DNA from: Phaeodactylum tricornutum CCAP 1055/1
Taxonomy: Eukaryota; Bacillariophyta; Bacillariophyceae; Surirellales; Neidiaceae
Assembly: GCF_000150955.2 (NCBI RefSeq)
Contig: NC_011674.1
Location: 372,001 to 436,000 of the forward strand
Length of the DNA: 64,000 bases
Reading direction: 5' to 3'
Below the pieces are notes generated by a model. It searched no databases. It saw only the letters and a program-made list of their open reading frames with translations, and was not told the origin of the DNA. A program made the position numbers and the translations under genes. Of the stretch, positions 1 through 10,763 are shown piece after piece; the stretch's first letter is position 1, and each line of letters begins with the position of its first letter.

Positions 1-1308
1 AAGGGATCGTAACCAATTATTTAAAACCATGTTTTTGTTTCTGACCAGGCCGCAAAGAAGATGTGAAGACAGTTTGTGTTGCCAAAAAGAGGGCAAAGAT
101 CTGTTGTATCTGCGTTTATTTTGCCGTTTTCGTCATTTTTCCGGTCCGTGAAGACAACACTAATGGTAAGGTAAAGCCCGAGGAACGGCTATTTTAAAGT
201 TCAGAGGAAACGCATTGCAATAAAAAAACCGTTACATTCCCTTTTGTAAATAACCTAAATAACCAATAAATCCATTCACTTAAGTATTTTCTTTCTTTCT
301 CGGGCGTTCTAGGTAACGGTAGCGGACAAAGTCTCGTGGAAAATAAGTTTCAAAATGGCAGTACCTCAACAAGGTCTCCAGGGATGTGCCTAATCAACAG
401 TAAAAGAAAGATGTCATACGTTATAAGTGTAAAACGAACAGTACTGGAATTTTTTAGGTGTTTTGACTGTGAAGCACACCCCAGCTATGTATCGCGAGCC
501 AATCCGGTTCAGCTTCAACGTTGCAACGAATCAAACACGGCTAGCTAGACTCGAGAAGCATACATAGAGCTATTGGAAATCGTACACAATTTCACTTTCT
601 ATGTTGACATTTCATCTAATTTCATCTCATCTCATCGCCAGGTGTTGCGACGAAACGCAGGAGGAGTACTTTATGTCTGCCTACTATGTACGCGGGAAGA
701 CCCACGCCACCGCACTATGCAAGATAATGTCTCCGAAGCCGTCAACACACGGCGACTAATCGAAATTATCGATACCTTTCACCGACATGTATAGGAAAAG
801 AGCAAGAGAATCGAAGTCGGCCGATTGCGCCTCGTCCTGGCTGAAGGGAAAATTCAACGCTCCCAGCTCGTTGCCTGGATTTGGCAAGGCCGTGGGGACC
901 AGAACAAACGCATCGTCTTTCCCGTAGGCGGGACCAAGAGGGTCTCGACAACGCCTCGCTTTTTCACGTCTGGACAAAGATGCTAAGGCCATATGCTTGA
1001 GCGAACGAGGCTTCGCTCCAATAGTACGACTCGCTAATTTCACATGGATTTCATTGGTAGTGGTCGGTGACTAGTTGACCGAGGTCGCTCTCTGAGGGGC
1101 AAGGCATTGTGGCAGTCGGGCGTGATGAATCCAGCTTGGAACGAGCGTAGCGCTTGCAACGGTGGTGGAATGGGCAATCCCAGTCTTAACGGGAAAAACA
1201 AGTTGGCGTTCGTAGTAAAGATGTTCAATTGGCAGTACAAATGCAAAACTTAACAGTTTAGGCAAGCGTTGTACTTTTGAGTGTTGGGTACCCGGGTTGC
1301 GTATACGT
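1..1308. other. Intergenic, no convincing gene
   Basis: Only short ORFs without recognisable domains are present on either strand. A minus-strand ORF at about 756-1043 lacks a good ATG near its start and resembles nothing I know. One copy of the recurrent 9-mer TGACTGTGA lies at 464-472. The left part is AT-rich and looks like ordinary spacer. Confidence 0.6.
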
Positions 1309-2862
1309 CTACTTCAGCTCTCGTCTTTCCCCTTCTGTCAGCGGAATTTCTTCAATTTCGATCTTGGGCATTCGAACGGGTCGCGGCGAGTGGTCCTCAT
1401 CCCGCACTTCATCGGGGTCAACACCATCTACGTCCTCGGCCCGCGCCTTGCCTGTTTTCGGATCCAAATCGGGCCACCAAAGGGGCAAATACGGCAAATA
1501 ACGTAACTCTTGGCCATTGCCGATGCGTACCTTGTTCGTTTTGGACCATACCCCGCCCTGCAGCAGCCCGACACTCTCCAGTCTCATAATAGCCAACACC
1601 ACGTTGGTCCCTTTAACGGGAGGTGCCACGATCTGTCCAATCGTCTTCCCGTCCTTGGTATCGACAATCTTCGCCCCGGGAGTGCAATCCGTTTCCAACC
1701 GCGCCAGTAAGGCTTCGGCACGGGATTTAATTTGAGCCAGTTCGTCCCGAGCAGCGTTGTCAACAGCCTTTCCGGGAGGCTCGATGGATCCGGTAGTAAT
1801 GGCAACCAAATTCCCCGCCGTGAGAACCGAAAGGCGAGGCAGTCTCGTCGGCAAGGACCGGAGCTCTTCGGCGGAAAATTTTTTCCCCGCACGGCCTTGC
1901 TGCAAGCTACTGGCCAAACCCCAGGCCTGTGGTACTTCCGTGTAGGGGTCCAGAAGCAACAGGGGGAGGATACGTTTGCGGACGGCTCCCGTATGGTGGA
2001 CGCGGGCGGTCAATTCCTGACCCAGGTAACAGCCCTTGTGAAAACTAACCGCTTGCAAATGCTCCTGGTTGGTTTCGAGGGCGATCTTGCCCGTCAGCTC
2101 GGATCCTTCCGCTACTCCAGCCAAGCGACGGACGAGTTCGTAATTACCGGGCGACGTGGGAAAGACTTTAGAGACGAGTTTGGCAAAGGCTTCATGACGC
2201 GTGGACAAGGAAAGGTTGTCGCTGTCTTGTTCGTTCAAGGTACTGGTGTTCTCGCCGTTGGATGATGATTCGGAAGGCAGTTGTAAAACACGCATCCCTA
2301 GACTGGGATGACGGGGATCCACCCCCGACAGGTATCCTGGAGGCGATCCTCCCGCGTTGAGCGTGCCAAAGATAACGTGCGAGGACATGTCCAAAGTTCG
2401 ATCGGCAATCGTCACTTTGGAACGCCGGAGCTTGAACGCGTGCAAGTGCTGCAGCAAGGAATCTGCCGTCGCACCCGGCACGTCAATAAAGTATTGACTT
2501 TCATCCGTCTTCCAGAGGAGAGAATCGGTGACGATGCGTCCCTTGTGATCGAGAAAACAGGCGGCGCGTAGTCGATCGGTAAACTCGACTTCGGGGAGTT
2601 CGGTCGTACCAGTGGCGTCCATTTTCATGGATTTGGGTACACCGGGCTGCGGGTGATCAATGGGTTCCGGTCGAGGTGGTGCCGGCGGGCTCTGCAAGTC
2701 GCAAGTGACCAAGCCCTGCAAAAAGGTGGTGGCGCCCTGCCCCGAGACCGACAGGATTCGCCGCAGCTCCGGTGGAAAACTTTCGTGTCCACGCCCCCAG
2801 AGGCGACCAAAACTACCCACCACCCTTTGGACCGTTTTGCTAGCGCTATTGCTGCCGCTCAT
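1309..2862 (-). CDS. IBA57: IBA57/YgfZ-like folate-binding Fe-S assembly protein
   Basis: Predicted 517-residue member of the YgfZ/GcvT-like tetrahydrofolate-binding family. IBA57 helps ISCA proteins build 4Fe-4S clusters in mitochondria. The hallmark KGCYLGQE motif is present about two thirds along, followed by LTARVHHTGAVRKR. The N-terminus has the family opening (RILSVSGQGATTFLQGLVT, then a D-rich insert). Length exceeds bacterial YgfZ (about 325), through inserts rich in Ser and Glu near the middle and a charged tail. I chose the ATG at 2862. The frame stays open to 3063, but that extension runs into the MITE-like repeat at 3010-3238, so it is unlikely to be coding. No clear presequence is visible, so the organelle is inferred from the family. 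A TGACTGTGA site lies 128 bp upstream. Confidence 0.88.
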   Translation of the reverse strand: MSGSNSASKTVQRVVGSFGRLWGRGHESFPPELRRILSVSGQGATTFLQGLVTCDLQSPPAPPRPEPIDHPQPGVPKSMKMDATGTTELPEVEFTDRLRAACFLDHKGRIVTDSLLWKTDESQYFIDVPGATADSLLQHLHAFKLRRSKVTIADRTLDMSSHVIFGTLNAGGSPPGYLSGVDPRHPSLGMRVLQLPSESSSNGENTSTLNEQDSDNLSLSTRHEAFAKLVSKVFPTSPGNYELVRRLAGVAEGSELTGKIALETNQEHLQAVSFHKGCYLGQELTARVHHTGAVRKRILPLLLLDPYTEVPQAWGLASSLQQGRAGKKFSAEELRSLPTRLPRLSVLTAGNLVAITTGSIEPPGKAVDNAARDELAQIKSRAEALLARLETDCTPGAKIVDTKDGKTIGQIVAPPVKGTNVVLAIMRLESVGLLQGGVWSKTNKVRIGNGQELRYLPYLPLWWPDLDPKTGKARAEDVDGVDPDEVRDEDHSPRPVRMPKIEIEEIPLTEGERRELK

Positions 2863-3009
2863 GGTGGTGACTGAATACGACGCTTCTCGCAAAGGGTGAT
2901 AAAAATAAACGATGTCGTTTACTCTGGTGAATGTATCTTGTGGGTAAGCAGGTAGGCAATGTGAGTGGTCGTCGTCCCTATCGAAAGACTGACTGTGACT
3001 TTGTTCTTC

Positions 3010-3238
3010 CAGAAAACTGCAGCGATAACCGACTAAAATCGTACTAGAATAGCACAAGATCACTAGTGTATTTACTGGAAAAACCCCACGTCAAGCGTCT
3101 GTCATATGTACGTTGGACTAAGACTGGTCTGCTCAGGCAGATAATGGTATAATTTGTGTTTTGCTCTGTTTCGTAACTACACTAGTGATCTTGTGCTATT
3201 CTAGTGCGATTCTAGTCGGTTATCGTTGCAGTTTTCTA
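3010..3238. repeat. MITE-like element with 61-bp terminal inverted repeats
   Basis: The segment 3010-3070 is the inverted complement of 3178-3238, with only about four mismatches over 61 bases. Outer ends read CAGAAAACTGCAGCGATAAC and its near complement; the inner ends contain CTAGTGATCTTGTGCTATTC. The 107-bp spacer has no coding capacity. Short size, long inverted termini and lack of genes fit a non-autonomous DNA transposon (MITE) or a foldback element. No target-site duplication could be recognised. A diverged relative lies at 9172-9395. Confidence 0.75.
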
Positions 3239-3847
3239 GTTTATCAGACCCAAAGTCGTTCTATATCCCTGTGGGATCAAAGGTATAAGTTTGTTGTGAT
3301 TGTCTGAGTGTTTGTGAGTGTTTTGACGGAAGCGCCGAGGCCGAATGTGCCTGGGGAGGCAAGCATAATACCTGGCTCTTCATGTTGTTGTCGAGTCGCC
3401 GACGCCTGCAGAGGCCTAGAACATACTGACGGTATCTCGTAATGGTCCACAAGGTAGTCGTGTCGATCGGATACTGGGTTTCTTGTCTGCAATAGCGGCT
3501 TGAAACAAGGCACTCCCCATGGTTGGACGCTTCCATGGAGCTTCTTCTACCGAAGCTTTACTCAACGCTCTAGCCCGAGCGGCATCCTAAGCTTGGATGT
3601 TAAGTAGGATCTGTTTTCGAACATCCACTTACCAATTGTTAATATCGGACCTTGTACCAAGTGGTATTTGCTGCTCCTCCACTCTTGCTATCAAATGTGT
3701 ATACATATACCACAAGGGGTATTTTAGTTATTGACCCGGCAATCAGGCCGGCTATCACTATTTAAGCGTATGCGAACAGAATATTTGCAAAATTCGTAAC
3801 CAGTGATAAAAGGAAACTATTGTTGTTCCCGTTATGCCAAGCCGACC
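3239..3847. other. Intergenic spacer before assembly gap
   Basis: No gene is supported. Short hairpins are visible, for example GGATGTT paired with AACATCC near 3595-3630. The right part may belong to the Copia element whose coding part starts at 4679, but no terminal repeat can be paired. Confidence 0.5.
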
Positions 3848-4097
3848 NNNNNNNNNNNNNNNNNNNNNNNNNNNNNNNNNNNNNNNNNNNNNNNNNNNNN
3901 NNNNNNNNNNNNNNNNNNNNNNNNNNNNNNNNNNNNNNNNNNNNNNNNNNNNNNNNNNNNNNNNNNNNNNNNNNNNNNNNNNNNNNNNNNNNNNNNNNNN
4001 NNNNNNNNNNNNNNNNNNNNNNNNNNNNNNNNNNNNNNNNNNNNNNNNNNNNNNNNNNNNNNNNNNNNNNNNNNNNNNNNNNNNNNNNNNNNNNNNN
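3848..4097. other. Assembly gap (250 N)
   Basis: Run of N. Apparent ORFs crossing it have no meaning. Confidence 0.99.
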
Positions 4098-4678
4098 ATG
4101 TCAAAAAACCGTAACAACAAAAGCAACCGGAGTACTCCCTTGGAAAACAAATGCCAAGGAAATGGCAATAAAGAACTGGGAAAAAGGAGACAACCTTACT
4201 AATGAACTTCCACAAGGACATCTGAGACATAACCATCACTTTGCCATTGACCAGTCTACGGCCAAGTTGTTACGTAGTACAACCAATGTACGTACGAAAG
4301 ACAGGAAACGCAGTGTCAACAAAGTCTGGTAAACGAAGGTTGGGCGTTATTACGAACAACCTGCGATACACCTAAGCAAGCCTAGGGACTGTAAAACTCA
4401 ACTCGCTTACGACGCTCCCCACGGGTTAGACAGTGGATACGAGGACCTATGCTAATGCAATATTTGGATCAATGACTTTCTAAAACAATGAGAGGAAGAT
4501 TATTCTACTACTAGTCCATGAGAATTGTCTGCTCATACAAATGAAAGACCTCTTACCATGTGGCAGATAATCTTACTCCCACGTAGAGTAATATCTTCTA
4601 GGTATAAATCCCACACAGAACCACTTGGTGAATAACCATCCTGCTTGTCACTCTCCTTGTAGTTCGTGGGACTGTGCC
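4098..4678. other. Non-coding tract at the 3' side of the Copia element
   Basis: This lies directly downstream of the Copia pol region on the minus strand, where the 3' untranslated part and 3' LTR are expected. I cannot define LTR borders because the partner LTR would fall inside the gap at 8259-9121. No host gene is seen. Confidence 0.4.
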
Positions 4679-7600
4679 CTATTCTCCATCCTTGGGTTCA
4701 ATTTCCGTGGCTTCCGATGTGGGACGACTCTGGTCATACCACGTATACATCGGGTCGTACAATAAGGCCGACATAAAGGAAACAATCCCACCACGATTCC
4801 CACCTTGACTCACACTTCCATAGACAGTGTTAGGCGTCTCTTGTCCCAGAGACATGTCGCCTTGGTGTATATCGTGACACTCCCCACCGGCCTGCTTTGA
4901 TGAATTGGAAGACTTTACCTCACATTTTGAAGTATCTCCTTGCCAGAACAGCATAGGCTTTAGAACAGGCCATGCCTGTTGGAAACCCCAATGCTTACTG
5001 AGTATATTGGCAATGTTCTCGGCGCCCAAGACTTTCTGGAAGTCAACAATACCGGCGGCAATGGCCTCTCGTACCCTGTGATAAGACAGTGCATTATGTC
5101 GCTTGTTGATTGGTGACTGTGGCTCCGTGGAGCTGATGATAACTGATTGGTTATCACCAAACAGTATGGACTTGCCTAGGATGGGTACTCCAAGGAAACG
5201 TAGAGTGGTACGGATGTCCATAATCTGTTCGACCGCAATCCTTGCCGCAACAAATTCAGAACCGTACGTAGCAGTCTCAACTGTAGCCTGACGTTTGGAG
5301 TACCACTCAATTGGAGTCTGGTTGATGAGATGCAACACCCCTGTGACTGAGCGTCCTGTTATCATATCGTGGTAAAGGTTCGCGTCGACATAGGTGGTCA
5401 ACTTAACATGTCTTCCAAGGGGCGTCGGAGCGTTTTGAGGAAGTAGTTCCTTAACGTTCCCGTAAACAGAAGTTGCCCAGTCGCGAGAGTTGTCTGGAAG
5501 CCCTGAGTAATCGGGTTCGTCGGTTCGAATTCTGATTGCCCCATTCTTCATCTTCTTGATATAACCATACATCCTTTTAAGCCGATCAAGGTGGCCCTCA
5601 CGAGGTGCAACCCTGAATCTAGACATACTCATGACCGCTGTAGCTATGTCGAAACGTCCAAGCGTGATCAACCACTGCAGACTACCAATGAGGGATTGGT
5701 ACTGCTTGATACCATTCATGTCGAGTTCCGGTGTTGAATCCAAGTCTGGGTGGTCACCTTTTTCCAAGGGAGATACGTACTTTTCGGGTGCTCCTGGTAC
5801 ATTCGTTCATATTGTTCCATCATACGAGATATATACTTCCTTGGGTGGTAAGAATGGGTGCCATCCTTGTCTCGTTCGAAAGTGCACCCAAGATGGTACA
5901 CCAATGGACCCACACCCTTGAGTTTGTATTTGTATCTTTCCTTGAGCTGGTTTATAATTCCCTCGGGGTTATGGGCGGCAACAGCAATATTGTCCACATA
6001 AACTGCAATGTATTCATAGACACCAGTATCTTCTCTCATCCAAACATCAGGATCCGCCTTGCTAGAGATAAAACCGAGATCGCGTAGGGTGTCCGCGAAA
6101 CGTTCATGCCAACGTAAGCCACTGCTCCGTAATCCATACAAAGCCTTGTTAATGATCAACACATGTCCTTCAAGTTCGGCAAACTCAGGTCCTGCAACAA
6201 TGTATACCTTCTCCCTGGTCTTGGCCTCGAGGTACGCGTTGCCTATGTCGGCTCCCCATAACTTGAGTCCGTTTAATTCGGCAAGGAAGACAACGATTCG
6301 AAGGCTACGCAGCGAGACCACTCCGGAGTACACACTTTCGGTTGGGACAGGTGTTAGATGCCCTCCAGCAACCATCCTGGCCTTGTGTCTGCCGTCATGT
6401 TTCACATCGTACACGGTATGAACACGAATCTTCTTGTAGCCCATGGGTGCATTTGTTATAGTCTTACCAATTGTGATGGCCTTACCAATGTCAACAAAAG
6501 TATCATATTTGTGTAACTGAGCTCTTTCCGTGCTCTCCGCGTCTTGCCACTTACTGTTGCCATTAGACTTGTCAATATCAATTGCATCCTTGTGGTCGCG
6601 AGGGATCTGGTATCCAAATTTGTGAACCGGTGTAGCCTTGCTATAATGCTGGCGTGCTTGGTTTACAAACCTCTGGACCTGTTTATCTCTAGACGCCAAC
6701 CGCTTGAACTGCTTCCACCCAGGTGTATCTAGTAACCCTTGACTCTTGGCATAGATAGCACAGGTAACCGGATCATCAGCACCGATAACATCTAGTGGTT
6801 CATAAGTGGACTCCCCAGTCTCCCAATTGACAAGTACGTTGTATCTAGATCCCTTGTAGTTCTTGTCACGTGGTAAGAGTGGGCCTTCATGTGCAACAAT
6901 GTCTTTAAAACGCCACTGTCGATCCACATCATGAAGTTCTTGATCTAGATTCGTCTCGATTTTGTCTAGGATTTCGTTGTAAGCTAGAATTTCGTCGTGT
7001 TCGCCATCGTTGATTTCGACGAGAAACTTGATATCCGAAGGTTTGTCTGGATCAAGTATTTTTCGAGTGATTCGTGCCCGCAGACGCTCCCCATCATCAC
7101 GAGTATCGGTGAGGAACGTACGACCAATGAGGTCATCGGGTGTGAAACCAGGCAACTCCTTTATGGCATAGGAATTTTGATTTTCGGTTCTACGCGACTT
7201 GATAAAGTTAATGGGCTTGGGACCACGCTCCCCATCCTGTGGTGTAAGGCGTAGGTTGGTTTCTCCTGGGATGGTTGCAGAACGAACACTAGAACGGTAC
7301 AGAATTTTGTTGGTGCCGTCAGTGAGGATCTTATAAGTAAGTGCATCTCCCACGGAATCCGCGATGCCAACAAAATGTCCTCGTTGCTCAGTACCATCAG
7401 AAGGGAATGTCGCATCTTCGAGGCGATAATAAATGGGTTCCCAAAAATGAAACTGAAGGAGAACACTGATATCAGGTGTGGAACCAGATAAGATCTCGAG
7501 GGGTGTACGGTTGTCGAGGGACTCATGCGCCAAATGGTTAAAAACGCAACAAACGTACGTGACGCAAAGAAGCCAAGTGGAATCAGGGGCACCGGTACGA

Positions 7601-8258
7601 TTGAGAATATTGTTGGTGTTTGCTTCAATAGTGGCAATACGACGTTCGGCAAAATTCTGATGCTGATGGTTGGGTTCGCTCTGCCATTGGTCGATGTTAT
7701 AAGCCCGTGTAATGTCAGTGACCTTTTTGCTGATTTCAACCTGAGCACGATCACTGATCAGTTTATCCATTGCGCCACGGTATCTAATGTGATCTTCGAG
7801 GGTGTTGACAAATTCTTTATCGGTTTTCATCGGGTACACATCAGTGACAAGAGATCGGTGGCCGACAAAGAGTTGTGCAAACTTGGCGCCATTATCCACA
7901 GCGGGTGTGTCAGACCAGATTGTATCAGTGGCGACGGGCTCGTTGCGACGATGCACGTCTAAGGCTGGGAAACGTGACTTGAAATGCTTGCGTAGCGGGA
8001 CGTTGTAGACTTCTCGGGCATGCTGCGTGGTGACCATGAGGGTTTTTCGGACGGTTTCGGCAGAGACCCAACCTAAGCACGGTCGAAGTGTTTCATAGTC
8101 CTGGGCATTTCGGGTGATATTGTGCTGTTGGCATTGTAAAATACGGTCAATCGCGTTATCACGAGAATCACAGTGAGAAATGTGACGATGGAGGTAATTG
8201 CCTGTAGAGTCGAAACGTGGTTCAACATAAGGTGATTGAGGTAAGTCAAGAATGCTGT
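4679..8258 (-). mobile_element. Fossil Ty1/Copia LTR retrotransposon, CoDi type
   Basis: Copia-order pol on the minus strand: integrase core at roughly 7350-8250, reverse transcriptase at roughly 5800-6400 and RNase H at roughly 4990-5390. Integrase before reverse transcriptase is diagnostic of Copia rather than Gypsy. Phrases such as NEPVATDTIWSDTPAVDNG and LVTDVYPMKTDKEFVNTLED are those of diatom CoDi integrases. The gag/protease part and the 5' LTR would lie in the adjacent gap. The pol region is not a single open frame, with about one visible break, so the copy looks broken; the hidden parts cannot be judged. Age cannot be estimated without paired LTRs, but the largely open frames suggest a fairly young insertion. 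Confidence 0.9.
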
Positions 8259-9121
8259 NNNNNNNNNNNNNNNNNNNNNNNNNNNNNNNNNNNNNNNNNN
8301 NNNNNNNNNNNNNNNNNNNNNNNNNNNNNNNNNNNNNNNNNNNNNNNNNNNNNNNNNNNNNNNNNNNNNNNNNNNNNNNNNNNNNNNNNNNNNNNNNNNN
8401 NNNNNNNNNNNNNNNNNNNNNNNNNNNNNNNNNNNNNNNNNNNNNNNNNNNNNNNNNNNNNNNNNNNNNNNNNNNNNNNNNNNNNNNNNNNNNNNNNNNN
8501 NNNNNNNNNNNNNNNNNNNNNNNNNNNNNNNNNNNNNNNNNNNNNNNNNNNNNNNNNNNNNNNNNNNNNNNNNNNNNNNNNNNNNNNNNNNNNNNNNNNN
8601 NNNNNNNNNNNNNNNNNNNNNNNNNNNNNNNNNNNNNNNNNNNNNNNNNNNNNNNNNNNNNNNNNNNNNNNNNNNNNNNNNNNNNNNNNNNNNNNNNNNN
8701 NNNNNNNNNNNNNNNNNNNNNNNNNNNNNNNNNNNNNNNNNNNNNNNNNNNNNNNNNNNNNNNNNNNNNNNNNNNNNNNNNNNNNNNNNNNNNNNNNNNN
8801 NNNNNNNNNNNNNNNNNNNNNNNNNNNNNNNNNNNNNNNNNNNNNNNNNNNNNNNNNNNNNNNNNNNNNNNNNNNNNNNNNNNNNNNNNNNNNNNNNNNN
8901 NNNNNNNNNNNNNNNNNNNNNNNNNNNNNNNNNNNNNNNNNNNNNNNNNNNNNNNNNNNNNNNNNNNNNNNNNNNNNNNNNNNNNNNNNNNNNNNNNNNN
9001 NNNNNNNNNNNNNNNNNNNNNNNNNNNNNNNNNNNNNNNNNNNNNNNNNNNNNNNNNNNNNNNNNNNNNNNNNNNNNNNNNNNNNNNNNNNNNNNNNNNN
9101 NNNNNNNNNNNNNNNNNNNNN
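8259..9121. other. Assembly gap (863 N)
   Basis: Run of N, probably covering the 5' part of the Copia element. Confidence 0.99.
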
Positions 9122-9171
9122 AGTTTTACGTCTTTTATCGTATCTACAATCCTTTGGTCCCACAGACACGT

Positions 9172-9395
9172 TTTAGCCCGTTATCATTGCAGTTTTCTAA
9201 AGAAAAAAGCGTTTTCCCCGCCGACAGTTGACGATGTACCCCATGTCAAGTGTCCGTCATGTGTACGTTCGGGCAGATCATCTTTTAAACTAATTTGTGC
9301 TTAGTTACGCTTTGTAACTAGCTTACAGTTAGTGATCTTGCACTATTCTTGTACGATCATAGTCAGTTCTTTATTGCTGCAACTTTTATCCTTCC
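9172..9395. repeat. Diverged relatives of the 3010-3238 MITE-like repeat
   Basis: The stretch from about 9230 to 9395 aligns with the spacer and right terminus of the 3010-3238 element, for example CCCCATGTCAAGTGTCCGTC against CCCCACGTCAAGCGTCTGTC, and AGTGATCTTGCACTATTCTT against AGTGATCTTGTGCTATTCTA. Just before it, 9172-9198 matches the outer right end alone (CGTTATCATTGCAGTTTTCT). This may be the truncated end of another copy, nested or adjacent. Identity looks like roughly 75-80 percent by eye. Confidence 0.6.
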
Positions 9396-9410
9396 CACAA
9401 TAATCCTTCG

Positions 9411-10763
9411 TCACACTAGATCAACATAGTCGCAGCATCCGAAGCATCTGCAGTCACCTGCATCAGACATCACACATGCAAATGCAGCCTCTGAACCACC
9501 GTTATTTCCAATAACTGTCACGCTGGGTCCTCCGGTAGTGGGCTGTACCACTGGAGCAGGAACTGGCATTGCCACAGGAGCAGGAATTGGCATTGCCACA
9601 GGAGCAGGATTGGGATTCGGATCGTAGCAAAAGTCGGTACGACTGGACACACTCTCACCACCACTGCATCCGGGAACGGCCTCACCTCCATCCCTGAAGA
9701 AGCACTCGAGAGCTCCTTCACAGTCACTGTTTGAGTCGCAGTCACCTTGGCAGACCTTCAATGGAAATGCAGACGCTGGACTACCGTTGTTTCCAATAAG
9801 TGTCACGCTGGGTCCTCCGGTAGTGGGCTGTACCACTGGAGCAGGAACCGGCATTGCCACGAGGTGGCATTGCCACAGGAGCAGGATTGGGATTCGGATC
9901 GTAGCAAAAGTCGGTACGACTGGACACACTCTCACCACCACTGCATCCGGGAACGGCCTCACCTCCATCCCTGAAGAAGCACTCGAGAGCTCCTTCACAG
10001 TCACTGTTTGAGTCGCAGTCACCTTGGCAGACCTTCAATGGAAATGCAGACGCTGGACTACCGTTGTTTCCAATAAGTGTCACGCTGGGTCCTCCGGTAG
10101 TGGGCTGTACCAGGAACTGGCATTGCCACGGCAGATGCATTGCCACAGGAGCAGGATTGGGATTCGGATCGTAGCAAAAGTCGGTACGACTGGACACACT
10201 CTCACCACCACTGCATCCGGGAACGGCCTCACCTCCATCTCTGAAGAAGCACTCGAGAGCTCCTTCACAGTCACTGTTTGAGTCGCAGTCACCTTGGCAG
10301 ACCTTCAATGGAAATGCAGACGCTGGACTACCGTTGTTTCCAATAAGTGTCACGCTGGGTCCTCCGGTAGTGGGCTGTACCACTGGCATGCAGGAACTGG
10401 CATTGCCACAGGAGCAGGATTGGGATTCGGATCGTAGCAAAAGTCGGTACGACTGGACACACTCTCACCACCACTGCATCCGGGAACGGCCTCACCTCCA
10501 TCTCTGAAGAAGCACTCGAGAGCTCCTTCGCAGTCACTGTTTGAGTCGCAGTCACCTTGACAGACCTTCAATGGAAATGCAGAAGCTGGATTACCGTTGT
10601 TTCCAACAAGTGCGACCACAGGTAGTTGCAATCGACGCGAACTTCCCCTAAGCAGCTCCGTAGAGGATTCACTTCCTTGATCAGACACTCCAACATGCTG
10701 TTGTGCTTCCCAAGAAGCAGCAGAAGCGAGAGCAAAGACGAGAGAAAGAAACGTAAGCTTCAT
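9411..10763 (-). CDS. Secreted Cys-rich tandem-module protein, frame shifted in linkers
   Basis: The ATG at 10763 gives a clear signal peptide (MKLTFLSLVFALASA). Then come four nearly identical Cys modules: VGNNGxPASAFPLKVCQGDC, SNSDCEGALECFFRDGGEAVPGC, and SRTDFCYDPNP in order. A fifth, truncated start and a unique Cys-rich tail (DAGDCRCFGCCDYVDLV) end the protein. I recognise this GDCD/GLxCF/VPGC module from diatom secreted proteins; its function is unknown to me, and an extracellular or cell-wall role is inference. Linkers are Pro-rich (NPAPVAMPVPAPVVQP). Modules 2 and 3 lie in a different frame from modules 1, 4 and 5, because linkers 1 and 3 differ in length by non-multiples of three; the two shifts cancel. 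The coordinates give the whole span, not one open frame. It could be a real gene with assembly errors in its repeats, a mutated allele, or a gene with unusual splicing. Confidence 0.65.
9508..10620. repeat. Tandem array of about 263-285 bp units
   Basis: The phrase CCAATAAGTGTCACGCTGGG or a close variant begins at 9508, 9793, 10070, 10340 and 10603. Successive spacings are 285, 277, 270 and 263 bp. The module part is nearly invariant and all length change sits in the Pro linker. Such high identity implies recent expansion or ongoing gene conversion. Confidence 0.9.

Noticed and set aside
756-1043. 95-codon minus-strand ORF near the left edge
   Set aside because: No ATG close to its start, no recognisable domain, and it sits in low-complexity spacer.
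1732-2265. 177-codon plus-strand ORF inside the IBA57-like gene
   Set aside because: It is antisense to a well-supported coding region and has no domain of its own.
8217-9304. Long ORFs crossing the N gaps
   Set aside because: They consist of unknown residues produced by N and carry no information.
3010-9395. The repeats at 3010-3238 and 9230-9395 as the two LTRs of the Copia element
   Set aside because: They have long inverted termini of their own and are too diverged from each other to be LTRs of one element with largely open pol frames.
9747-10281. Plus-strand ORFs in the tandem array
   Set aside because: They are antisense readings of the repeated Cys modules.
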